NCBI GenBank assembly: GCA_023421075.1
Contig: JAEZUM010000016.1
Span: 1-19,211 of the forward strand
DNA from: Bacillota bacterium
GTDB lineage: Bacteria; Bacillota; Clostridia; Lachnospirales; Lachnospiraceae
DNA length: 19,211 bases
Direction: 5' to 3'
Position 1 is the first letter of the stretch, and each line of letters opens with the position of its first letter. Below, piece by piece: positions 1 through 6,053 of this stretch. The notes under the pieces were generated by a model. The model had not been told where the DNA came from, searched no databases, and was given only the letters and a program-made list of their open reading frames with translations. Position numbers and translations under genes: made by a program.

Positions 1-196
1 AAAACTTAGCCAGTGTCTTGAACTCTTTTGCCAAAAATGTGTAAGCTCCGTTACGGATCAGCTTACTAACCTCTGCAATTTTCTTGTTAGAGGAAGGTTG
101 TTTCTCTACCCATTTGTAAAGCCAGAAAGCAGCGCCAAATGAGAGAACTGCAATAACGATTGAAATAATTTGGAAAAACAATACGCTAATACTCAT
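1..196 (-). CDS. hppA: Membrane-bound ion-translocating pyrophosphatase, N-terminal fragment (cut by window edge)
   Basis: The reverse strand from 196 encodes 65 residues starting MSISVLFFQIISIVIAVLSF, running off the window without a stop. The visible part is one hydrophobic N-terminal membrane helix (about residues 4-26), a charged turn, and a segment ending RNGAYTFLAKEF. That GA-x-x-FL pattern after a first helix is typical of the N-terminus of membrane pyrophosphatases, which couple hydrolysis of pyrophosphate to Na+ or H+ export across the cytoplasmic membrane. A GGGAG ribosome site sits just upstream of the ATG. The catalytic loops and the residues that separate Na+ from H+ pumps, or K+-dependent from independent forms, lie outside the window, so the ion cannot be told. 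The neighbouring Na+-decarboxylase genes make a Na+ pump attractive, but that is inference. Family call is good; subtype unknown. Confidence 0.8.
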   Translation of the reverse strand, partial: MSISVLFFQIISIVIAVLSFGAAFWLYKWVEKQPSSNKKIAEVSKLIRNGAYTFLAKEFKTLAKF

Positions 197-245
197 GTGT
201 CCATCTCCCTTTCGTTTAATCAGCAAAAAATTCGCTTTGCCTCAA

Positions 246-274
246 ATACTATCACGTTTAAAAAAATTGTGCAA
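246..274 (-). promoter_or_regulatory. Sigma-A-type promoter for the pyrophosphatase gene
   Basis: On the minus strand there is TTGCAC (269-274), a 17-base spacer (252-268) and TAGTAT (246-251). TGA lies directly before the -10, giving an extended -10. Predicted start is near 239, leaving a leader of about 43 bases before the ATG at 196. Confidence 0.6.
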
Positions 275-499
275 TAGGAAACTATTCGATTACTCATTTA
301 CGTCATATTGCATATATCACTTTATTTTATTTCTTTATTTAACCAATTATTTGTACTTTATGTACATCCAACCATTCTTTTTTTTGTTTATATTGCCAAC
401 TCTCTCACTTTCCTTTTCGTGAATATTACTTTATGCAAAATCTGGAATAATTATATGCTTTCAGACTTGCAATTTAGAATAGAATCTTGCGAAATAAGA
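275..499. other. AT-rich spacer between divergent promoters, no gene seen
   Basis: About 225 bases of AT-rich DNA lie between the outward-facing promoters of the pyrophosphatase and decarboxylase genes. Two short plus-strand frames run through here, but they are F/L/Y/I-rich, have no ribosome site, and one begins inside the pyrophosphatase gene. I see no RNA gene or clear repeat. Confidence 0.5.
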
Positions 500-529
500 T
501 TGACACAAGCTATACGTATGAGCTAAAAT
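500..529 (+). promoter_or_regulatory. Sigma-A-type promoter for the decarboxylase beta/gamma operon
   Basis: A perfect TTGACA (500-505) is followed after 18 bases by TAAAAT (524-529), five of six matches to the -10 consensus. Predicted start is near 536, giving a leader of about 138 bases before the beta-subunit ATG at 674. Confidence 0.6.
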
Positions 530-548
530 AAAACCAATTTCATATACT

Positions 549-630
549 TGTCATTTCTCAAAATTATAGTGACAGAAGCTTAAAACGTGCATATTCATAC
601 TTTTCGTGAGTGTACGTTTTCGCTACGAAA
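549..630 (+). promoter_or_regulatory. Structured 5' leader with overlapping hairpins
   Basis: Three inverted repeats lie between the promoter and the beta-subunit gene. TGTCA (549-553) pairs with TGACA (570-574). AAAACGTGCA (582-591) pairs with TGTACGTTTT (611-620), ten pairs including one G-U. TTTCGT (602-607) pairs with ACGAAA (625-630). The second and third overlap in a way that makes them mutually exclusive. Such a layout suits a riboswitch or attenuator, but I recognise no known class by eye. Confidence 0.35.
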
Positions 631-656
631 TACGGATGAGAGATGACCAATCATGC

Positions 657-664
657 TAAGGAGG
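657..664 (+). promoter_or_regulatory. Ribosome binding site that fixes the beta-subunit start
   Basis: TAAGGAGG lies nine bases before ATG 674. It also sits inside the reading frame that would open at the upstream ATG 653, so that upstream start is unlikely. Confidence 0.75.
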
Positions 665-673
665 ACTTATTTT

Positions 674-1828
674 ATGGATTTCTTATTGTCGGGTATAATG
701 GCAATAACTTGGCAGCAGTGTGTAATGTATCTTGTGGGAGCTATTCTGATCTATTTAGCGATCGAGAAGGGCTTTGAACCCTCACTGCTTTTGCCTATGG
801 GATTTGGTGCTATTTTGGTTAATCTTCCCCTGTCCGGTGTATTAAACCAAACGCTGGAGGGAGTTGGAGAGACACATGGTATCATTCAATGGTTATTTGA
901 GACAGGCATTGAAACATCCGAAGCTCTTCCGATTTTGCTATTCATCGGTATCGGTGCAATGATAGACTTCGGTCCTCTATTGTCCAATCCGAAGATGTTC
1001 TTATTCGGAGCAGCAGCTCAGTTCGGTATTTTCTTCACAATCGCACTCGCAGCTTTACTTGGATTTAGTTTATCCGATGCAGCTTCTATCGGTATCATCG
1101 GTGCTGCTGACGGCCCTACCTCCATTCTCGTATCACAAATCCTCGATTCAAAATATGTCGGAGCTATTGCGGTCGCCGCATACTCCTACATGGCACTCGT
1201 TCCAATTGTACAACCTATGGCAATCAAGCTTGTTACTACAAAGAAGGAGCGTATGATCCATATGGAATACAATCCGAAGAATGTTACTAAGATGACCAGA
1301 ATCGTGTTCCCGATCATCGTAACCATCATCTCCGGCTTGATCGCTCCTCAATCGGTTGCCTTAGTCGGCTTCCTTATGTTCGGTAACTTAATCAGAGAAT
1401 GTGGTGTTCTCGGAAGCTTGTCCGATGCTGCACAGAACATATTATCCAATCTGATCACCTTACTTCTTGGTATTACCATTGCTTTCAGTATGCAGGCTGA
1501 TGCTTTCGTAAATCTTGACACCTTATTAATCATGGGCCTAGGTTTGGTAGCCTTTGTTATGGATACCATAGGCGGTGTATTATTTGCTAAGTTTTTAAAT
1601 CTGTTTATCAAGAAGAATAAGATTAATCCGATGGTTGGTGCCGCAGGTATTTCGGCATTCCCTATGTCAGCACGTGTCGTTCAGAAGATGGGTCTGAAAG
1701 AGGATCCCTCCAACCACCTTTTAATGCATGCGATCAGCGCTAACGTATCCGGTCAGATCGGTTCCGTAGTAGCCGGAGGCGTCGTCATTAAAATCGTGAC
1801 TGAAATCCTTAAGAATATGGCAGGCTAA
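674..1828 (+). CDS. Sodium ion-translocating decarboxylase, beta subunit (OadB/GcdB/MmdB family)
   Basis: The 384-residue product is the membrane carboxybiotin decarboxylase subunit of the Na+-pumping biotin decarboxylases (oxaloacetate, glutaconyl-CoA or methylmalonyl-CoA type). It decarboxylates carboxybiotin and exports Na+. It is hydrophobic throughout with about nine membrane segments. The family motif GAADGPTS lies at residues 143-150; its Asp146 corresponds to the acidic residue essential for Na+ transport in studied OadB proteins. The conserved C-terminal block is also present (SAFPMSARV, then HAISANVSGQIGS). Length is normal. The start was placed at ATG 674 because the ribosome site overlaps the earlier ATG 653. 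A gamma-like peptide gene follows after 31 bases and both precede one terminator. No alpha (carboxyltransferase) or biotin-carrier gene is in the window, so the substrate cannot be assigned and no specific symbol is given. Confidence 0.92.
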   Translation: MDFLLSGIMAITWQQCVMYLVGAILIYLAIEKGFEPSLLLPMGFGAILVNLPLSGVLNQTLEGVGETHGIIQWLFETGIETSEALPILLFIGIGAMIDFGPLLSNPKMFLFGAAAQFGIFFTIALAALLGFSLSDAASIGIIGAADGPTSILVSQILDSKYVGAIAVAAYSYMALVPIVQPMAIKLVTTKKERMIHMEYNPKNVTKMTRIVFPIIVTIISGLIAPQSVALVGFLMFGNLIRECGVLGSLSDAAQNILSNLITLLLGITIAFSMQADAFVNLDTLLIMGLGLVAFVMDTIGGVLFAKFLNLFIKKNKINPMVGAAGISAFPMSARVVQKMGLKEDPSNHLLMHAISANVSGQIGSVVAGGVVIKIVTEILKNMAG

Positions 1829-1859
1829 ATCTGAGAAAAGGATTTGAAAGGAGAATATT

Positions 1860-2000
1860 ATGAATCAAACTTTTATCTATGCACTTGAAATCATGGGAAA
1901 AGGAATGCTTTCCATCTTCACCGTGATCCTCTTATTAACCTTCATCGTAGTTCTGCTTGGAAAATTTACATCACGTACTAAGAAAACTGAGGAAGAATAA
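1860..2000 (+). CDS. Small gamma-subunit-like membrane peptide of the Na+ decarboxylase
   Basis: This short gene encodes 46 residues, opening MNQTFIYALEIMGKGMLSIF. The pattern is a short exposed N-terminus, a Gly-containing MGKGM lead-in, one membrane helix (about residues 15-34) and a charged tail ending KKTEEE. It matches the N-terminal anchor of OadG-type gamma subunits, which hold the decarboxylase complex together at the membrane. It is much shorter than classical gamma subunits of roughly 80 or more residues and lacks the C-terminal soluble region. AAAGGAG lies six bases before the ATG and the gene follows the beta gene by 31 bases. The identification rests on position and topology more than on sequence motifs. 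Confidence 0.7.
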   Translation: MNQTFIYALEIMGKGMLSIFTVILLLTFIVVLLGKFTSRTKKTEEE

Positions 2001-2016
2001 AATTATAAAATAGCAT

Positions 2017-2069
2017 AAGAAAGAGCATCTTATTCCATGCTGACGCAATGGAACAGGATGCTCTTTCTT
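2017..2069 (+). terminator. Long hairpin terminator after the beta/gamma operon
   Basis: AAGAAAGAGCATC (2017-2029) pairs with GATGCTCTTTCTT (2057-2069). The stem continues inward with TTCCAT/ATGGAA apart from one mismatch and one wobble. The T-rich 3' arm starts 17 bases after the gamma stop codon. Confidence 0.8.
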
Positions 2070-2346
2070 TGAGTTTCTATGGGGATATATGGGATAAATG
2101 TGAGGGGTAGGCTAATTATTCTTTTTCTAACAAATATCGACCTTTTTTGATATATTTATATTATAGGACCTTATGGAATATATTTCAAGTACTTTTTTAG
2201 ATTTTTTAAGATATTTTCGCTTATTATTAGTTTTTTATCACAATATTAAGTGTATTGACTAAACAATATAATAATAAATCTTTCTATTATGGCTATCTGC
2301 AATTACTTAATCACATATTCCGAAGATTCCCATGAAAAGGTACACG
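2070..2346. other. AT-rich intergenic stretch, nothing recognised
   Basis: About 280 bases separate the terminators of two converging transcription units. The DNA is very AT-rich, with T runs and TATAAT-like strings that lack a properly spaced -35. I find no open frame with a ribosome site and no RNA gene. Confidence 0.5.
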
Positions 2347-2381
2347 AAAAAAGAGTCAGCAAATAGAATATTTGCTGACTC
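2347..2381 (-). terminator. Rho-independent terminator of the ZIP transporter gene
   Basis: GAGTCAGCAAAT (2353-2364) and ATTTGCTGACTC (2370-2381) form a perfect 12-pair stem with a five-base loop. On the minus strand it is followed by six Ts (2347-2352). It lies about 30 bases after the stop codon at 2413. Confidence 0.88.
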
Positions 2382-2412
2382 ACATAAGTATTCAACAATC
2401 GCAGGCTTGTCT

Positions 2413-3222
2413 TTAACCCAAGGCCACATCCAGCAGCATCATCACTGCAAATCCTAACATTGCTCCAATCGTACCGATATTTGAATGATGCTTCTCCTGC
2501 TGTGCCTCCGGTATTAATTCCTCTACTACTACATAAATCATTGCGCCGGCAGCAAAGGATAGCGCATACGGCAAAATCGGTTTCATTGCTATTACAGCTA
2601 CGGCGCCAAGTACACCGGCGATGGGTTCCACGATTCCGGATGCTTGCCCATATATGAAGCTTTTCATACGAGTTAAACCTTCTCTTCGTAGTGGTACGGA
2701 TACTGCAGCTCCCTCCGGGAAGTTCTGTAATCCGATACCTAATGCAAGTGCAATCGCACCGGTCAGAGAAGCTGCCGGAAAATTAGCTGCAACCGCGCCA
2801 AATGCCACACCGACAGCCAAGCCTTCCGGAATGTTATGAAGTGTAATGGCCAATACAAGCAGGATACTTCTCTTCCAGCTTGTTTTTACGCCCTCCGGCT
2901 CCTCTTGCGGTCCGATATGGAGGTGGGGCATAAACACGTCTACCAACCAGAGGAATGCTCCTCCTGCTAAAAATCCAATTACTGCAGGAACCCAGGCTAC
3001 CATTCCCGATTCCTCTGCCATCGATATTGCCGGTGCCAGTAAGGACCAGAAGCTGGCAGCGATCATAACCCCAGCCGCAAATCCAAGCATTCCGTTCAAT
3101 ACCTTCTTATTAATTGTCTTAAATATAAATACCGTAGATGCTCCAACGGCAGTAACAAACCAGGTAAATAAGGTTGCTAACAGCGCTTGGAGAACCGGAT
3201 CTAATGTTGTAAACCAACTCAT
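2413..3222 (-). CDS. ZIP family divalent metal transporter (GufA/ZupT-like)
   Basis: The 269-residue membrane protein imports divalent metals such as Zn2+, Fe2+ or Mn2+ into the cytoplasm, if it behaves like its family. The metal-site motifs of the two central helices are intact: HNIPEG at 129-134 and QNFPEG at 166-171. A third acidic cluster, EELIPE, lies at 234-239. The cytoplasmic loop before the first motif carries a short His pair (PHLH, 99-102) rather than a long His-rich tract. About eight membrane segments are visible and the length is typical. AAAGGAGG precedes the ATG at 3222 by seven bases. The gene stands alone with its own promoter and terminator. Which metal is carried cannot be read from the sequence. 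Confidence 0.92.
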   Translation of the reverse strand: MSWFTTLDPVLQALLATLFTWFVTAVGASTVFIFKTINKKVLNGMLGFAAGVMIAASFWSLLAPAISMAEESGMVAWVPAVIGFLAGGAFLWLVDVFMPHLHIGPQEEPEGVKTSWKRSILLVLAITLHNIPEGLAVGVAFGAVAANFPAASLTGAIALALGIGLQNFPEGAAVSVPLRREGLTRMKSFIYGQASGIVEPIAGVLGAVAVIAMKPILPYALSFAAGAMIYVVVEELIPEAQQEKHHSNIGTIGAMLGFAVMMLLDVALG

Positions 3223-3422
3223 GTTTTTTCCTCCTTTTGTATAGTATATTCTTGTGAAATAATATGCTTCCCATGTCTATATAAATTTTCTTTCATTGAT
3301 ATCCCATACGGATTTCATACAAAACCTACTTTATGATACCATATTGTAAGTATACTATAATTCATGGTAATTATTTTTGTCCAGTACTTCATTAAAATTT
3401 TTATGCAAAACTGTAAAATAAA
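3223..3422. other. ZIP gene leader and upstream region
   Basis: This stretch holds the ZIP promoter and a leader of about 130 bases. TATAGTATA (3240-3248) and its inverse TATACTATA (3351-3359) bracket the leader, and the second copy overlaps the -10. I cannot match either to a known metal-regulator box. No small gene is seen. Confidence 0.4.
3354..3383 (-). promoter_or_regulatory. Candidate promoter for the ZIP transporter gene
   Basis: On the minus strand TGGACA (3378-3383) is followed after 18 bases by TATAGT (3354-3359). Each hexamer has five of six matches to consensus. Confidence 0.45.
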
Positions 3423-3450
3423 CCGGCCACATTCATTGGAATACGGCCGG
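3411..3450 (-). terminator. Terminator of the NlpC/P60 gene
   Basis: CCGGCC (3423-3428) pairs with GGCCGG (3445-3450). The stem continues inward as ATTC/GAAT around an ATTG loop. On the minus strand it is followed by a T-rich stretch (TTTATTTT). It lies about 75 bases after the stop codon at 3526. Confidence 0.7.
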
Positions 3451-3525
3451 CTCGGATATTTATTTATAATATTCGAAATTTCTTATTCTGTGTTTTCAAT
3501 TGTTTATCGAAATAATTGATATGTA

Positions 3526-4653
3526 TTAATCGATGTAACTAACTGCCTTGTATGGAGTCCGATAGTTATAATTTGATATACGGATGCCTTCACTTCTGCT
3601 TTTTGCACCAATTACCTTTCCATTCCCAATATATAAAGCAACATGATTAATGATGCCGTTTCTACGGTAAAAAATCAAATCACCCGGCTTAATTTCATCA
3701 AGACCGACTCTATTCCCACTTACTGCCTGCTCTCTTGAGGTTCTCGGAATATCGATCCTGAAGTTCTCAAGCACAGATTGTGTAAAGCCGGAGCAGTCAG
3801 CACCTCTGGTCAGACTGGTTCCTCCCCAAACATATGGATTGCCTTCAAATCTACGGGCGAACTCAGCAATCTGACTTCTTAGAGTGGAATCAGCATCCGC
3901 GTCGGAACTGCTTACTAATTCCTTCTTGGAGGTGTCTTTTTGAGAGCTTTCCACGCTTTTCAAGGACATTAAGCTTGCGGACTGTACCTCTTCTGCTTCG
4001 GCAGCCAGCATTGCCTGCTCTTCTTGTACGGAGATTGCCTGACTATATACCTTCTTCAATTTGATATAATCCTTGGAGACATACCCGGTGGTTGTTCCAT
4101 CGACTACGATTTTTACCCAGTCATCCTTTTCTTTCGTCACCTTATACTCTTTGCCTCTTGATACAAGAGTAAGTACGGACGATTTCCTAGATGCTTTCTC
4201 TCTTACTCTTAATGTTTTCGCATTGATGGTGGCTAAGGTGCTACCGACCTTTTTGGAATAATCCTCTGCCTTTTTCCCGGTGATTAGAAACTCCGCTTTT
4301 ATGTACCCTGTAACAGATCCGGATTTGATCTGATACCATTCTCCCTCTTTTTTGAGGATGGAACAAATATTATTCTTATAGAGCTTACCCACTACCTTAC
4401 TATCCGTATTGGCCTCACTTCTTATATTAACATAGACATTGACCTTAGCAAATGCCAGACCAATTTCCTGTGCTTTCAAATTTGATTGTAATTGGGTCTG
4501 TAAATCAACATTACCGTCTTGTGTACCAACCTCCGTCAGTGACAAATCAATTCCAACAGCCGGGGACTGCGCTGCCCTCGCGGTTCCAGTAGGTCCTGCA
4601 AATGCAAGTGTTCCAACCAATAAACAGGTAGCGATCTTTCGTACTGATACCAT
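3526..4653 (-). CDS. Secreted SH3b-SH3b-NlpC/P60 cell-wall hydrolase family protein
   Basis: The 375-residue product has a signal peptide (basic N-terminus, hydrophobic core 7-20, likely cut near ARA 25-27). Two bacterial SH3 domains follow (about 67-124 and 139-200), then a linker rich in Ser, Glu and Ala, and a C-terminal NlpC/P60 domain (258-375). NlpC/P60 enzymes are cysteine peptidases that usually cleave stem peptides of peptidoglycan; SH3b domains bind the wall. Nucleophile Cys287 (DCSGF) and His337 (NHVALYIG) are present. The third catalytic position, usually His in a V-H-A context, is Gly349 (KVIGAKS), confirmed as a GGT codon at 3607-3609, so activity may be altered. AAGGAGG lies close before the ATG. 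It has its own promoter and terminator and follows the YibE/F gene by 101 bases. Confidence 0.93.
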   Translation of the reverse strand: MVSVRKIATCLLVGTLAFAGPTGTARAAQSPAVGIDLSLTEVGTQDGNVDLQTQLQSNLKAQEIGLAFAKVNVYVNIRSEANTDSKVVGKLYKNNICSILKKEGEWYQIKSGSVTGYIKAEFLITGKKAEDYSKKVGSTLATINAKTLRVREKASRKSSVLTLVSRGKEYKVTKEKDDWVKIVVDGTTTGYVSKDYIKLKKVYSQAISVQEEQAMLAAEAEEVQSASLMSLKSVESSQKDTSKKELVSSSDADADSTLRSQIAEFARRFEGNPYVWGGTSLTRGADCSGFTQSVLENFRIDIPRTSREQAVSGNRVGLDEIKPGDLIFYRRNGIINHVALYIGNGKVIGAKSRSEGIRISNYNYRTPYKAVSYID

Positions 4654-4673
4654 ATTGCCTCCTTATGTAAGCC

Positions 4674-4714
4674 ATTTGTTACAAATTTATTAAATATGTT
4701 ACATGTTTATTATA
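4674..4714 (-). promoter_or_regulatory. Promoter and paired operator-like sites of the NlpC/P60 gene
   Basis: A perfect minus-strand TATAAT lies at 4709-4714, with no good -35 hexamer. At and just after the predicted start (near 4702) are two 13-base palindrome-like sites: ATTTGTTACAAAT (4674-4686, perfect arms) and ATATGTTACATGT (4694-4706, one mismatch). They share the core TGTTACA and their centres are 20 bases apart, two helical turns. The placement suits a repressor. Confidence 0.42.
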
Positions 4715-4754
4715 CGACATATTTAACCGGAAAGCATGTGGTATCTACTGGAAA

Positions 4755-5912
4755 TTACGCTCCTTTTTTCCTGAAGTGATTTAGCTGAAAGATTATGGCA
4801 CACAGAGCAGAAACCAAGGGTGTGGTTGTAATAATACCCACTGATCCCGCTACTCCCTGTAATATTTCTATGACCATCATATCGCTGTTCAATATTTGCA
4901 GCAGGGGATACTCATATACCTGAAAGAGAATTAATATATTAAATGCCGAGCCGACAAAGGCAAGGATTAAGGTATTTGCCATCGTTCCCATAGCATCACG
5001 ACCGATATTCATTCCCGAACGGAAAATCTGCTTTTTTGTGATAGAAGGCTTCTGTTCATAGACCTCATGTAGCGCCGATACAATAGACATCGAGGTATCC
5101 ATCAACGCTCCGAGTGCCGAAAGAAGTATCCCGCTGATCAAAAGACCGCTTATCATCAACGGTGAATCCGAGGCTCTTACGACCAGTTCCTCTGCCTCTG
5201 ACATATTAAAGCCGTTAATCGGTGTCATAATGGTTATAATCCAAGCAAATAACCCAGCCGCTAACACGCCTCCGACACAACCAAGGAATGCACATAAGGT
5301 CTTTTTCGTGAAACCGGTCAACATGAGTAACGCCCCTGCGCTGGTATATGCAGCAATCATTACTGTAGCCAGAACCGGAGAGACACCCTTTAGTACAAGA
5401 GGTATTAAAATAAACCAAAGATTAAGCAAGGTAAATATCAGGCCAAACAATGCTCTTGCTCCTTTTTTTCCACCCACTAATATCATCAAGGCCCCAAAGA
5501 AGATTAATGCAATGATTAATACACTGCTTCGATCATAGTTCGGTACGGAAACCACATATAGTTCACCGGCATCATTATAGTCCAATCTTACAATAACCCG
5601 GGTCCCCAGCTTAGCATCCACATTAAAATAAGCATTTAGATAGTTTACCGTTTCCAGGACAGCCCCCTTATGCTTGCCGGTAAGAACTGTTATCTCCAGA
5701 TCCTGTGCTCCGATCCGCCTTCCTTCCGTCCAGGTATCCGGTGCCGCATTATCCCCTAACACATCGGTAACCTTCGCAACTGCAAACATTCGCTTTTGGG
5801 CAGAAGTTAACACGTCATCCGGATCCGGACGATTCAAAAATACAGCAGCTCCGATAAATATCAGCAGCATTATTATAGAGGTTAAAATTCTCACCTTAAG
5901 GTTATTTTTCAT
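4755..5912 (-). CDS. YibE/F family multi-pass membrane protein
   Basis: The 385-residue protein has an N-terminal membrane helix (about 8-26), an extracytoplasmic beta-rich region (about 30-128) and then seven or so membrane helices. Family hallmarks are ALGALMDTSMSIVSALHEV and the following GMNIGRDAMGTMANTLILAF. Both are typical of YibE/F-like proteins (PF07907), whose biochemical role is not established. Length is normal for single-chain versions. The start ATG at 5912 lies between the proposed promoter and a direct opening MKNNLKVRIL; a GAGAGGAAGG-type purine stretch serves as ribosome site. The NlpC/P60 gene follows on the same strand, but it has its own TATAAT, so linkage in one operon is uncertain. 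No catalytic motif is visible. Confidence 0.88.
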   Translation of the reverse strand: MKNNLKVRILTSIIMLLIFIGAAVFLNRPDPDDVLTSAQKRMFAVAKVTDVLGDNAAPDTWTEGRRIGAQDLEITVLTGKHKGAVLETVNYLNAYFNVDAKLGTRVIVRLDYNDAGELYVVSVPNYDRSSVLIIALIFFGALMILVGGKKGARALFGLIFTLLNLWFILIPLVLKGVSPVLATVMIAAYTSAGALLMLTGFTKKTLCAFLGCVGGVLAAGLFAWIITIMTPINGFNMSEAEELVVRASDSPLMISGLLISGILLSALGALMDTSMSIVSALHEVYEQKPSITKKQIFRSGMNIGRDAMGTMANTLILAFVGSAFNILILFQVYEYPLLQILNSDMMVIEILQGVAGSVGIITTTPLVSALCAIIFQLNHFRKKGA

Positions 5913-5963
5913 ACAGCCTTCCTCTCTCTATCGTACATACCAACTCTGGAAATTATTGGTCCA

Positions 5964-5998
5964 AGTGTATTTTATACACTGCGGTTTTACTGGAACAA
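5964..5998 (-). promoter_or_regulatory. Candidate promoter with palindrome over the -10 of the YibE/F gene
   Basis: Minus-strand TTGTTC (5993-5998) and TATAAA (5971-5976) are spaced 16 bases apart. The -10 is embedded in the inverted repeat AGTGTAT (5964-5970) / ATACACT (5974-5980), which could be an operator. The -35 touches the hairpin of the upstream gene. Confidence 0.35.
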
Positions 5999-6038
5999 AG
6001 GAATGCCACACTGTATTAGTGTGGCAGACCTTCCTTTG
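5995..6038 (-). terminator. Hairpin after the giant secreted-protein gene
   Basis: GCCACAC (6005-6011) and GTGTGGC (6019-6025) form the inner stem. CAAAGGAA (5996-6003) and TTCCTTTG (6031-6038) form the outer stem across an asymmetric internal loop. It starts 16 bases after the stop codon at 6054. The following T stretch is weak, so termination may be partial. Confidence 0.5.
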
Positions 6039-6053
6039 AAACATGGTAATCTA

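Noticed and set aside
423..431. Extended -10-like AT strings near the pyrophosphatase/decarboxylase spacer
   Set aside because: No matching -35 at proper spacing; the two promoters listed explain both directions better.
195..526. Two overlapping small plus-strand frames in the left intergenic region
   Set aside because: They are rich in F, L, I and Y as expected from AT-rich DNA, have no ribosome site, overlap each other, and one starts inside the pyrophosphatase gene.
653..673. Earlier ATG for the decarboxylase beta subunit
   Set aside because: The only good ribosome site (657-664) lies within this extension and points to ATG 674.
2236..2275. TTGACT and TATAAT strings in the empty intergenic region
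   Set aside because: The hexamers are only six bases apart, so they do not form a promoter, and no gene follows on either strand.
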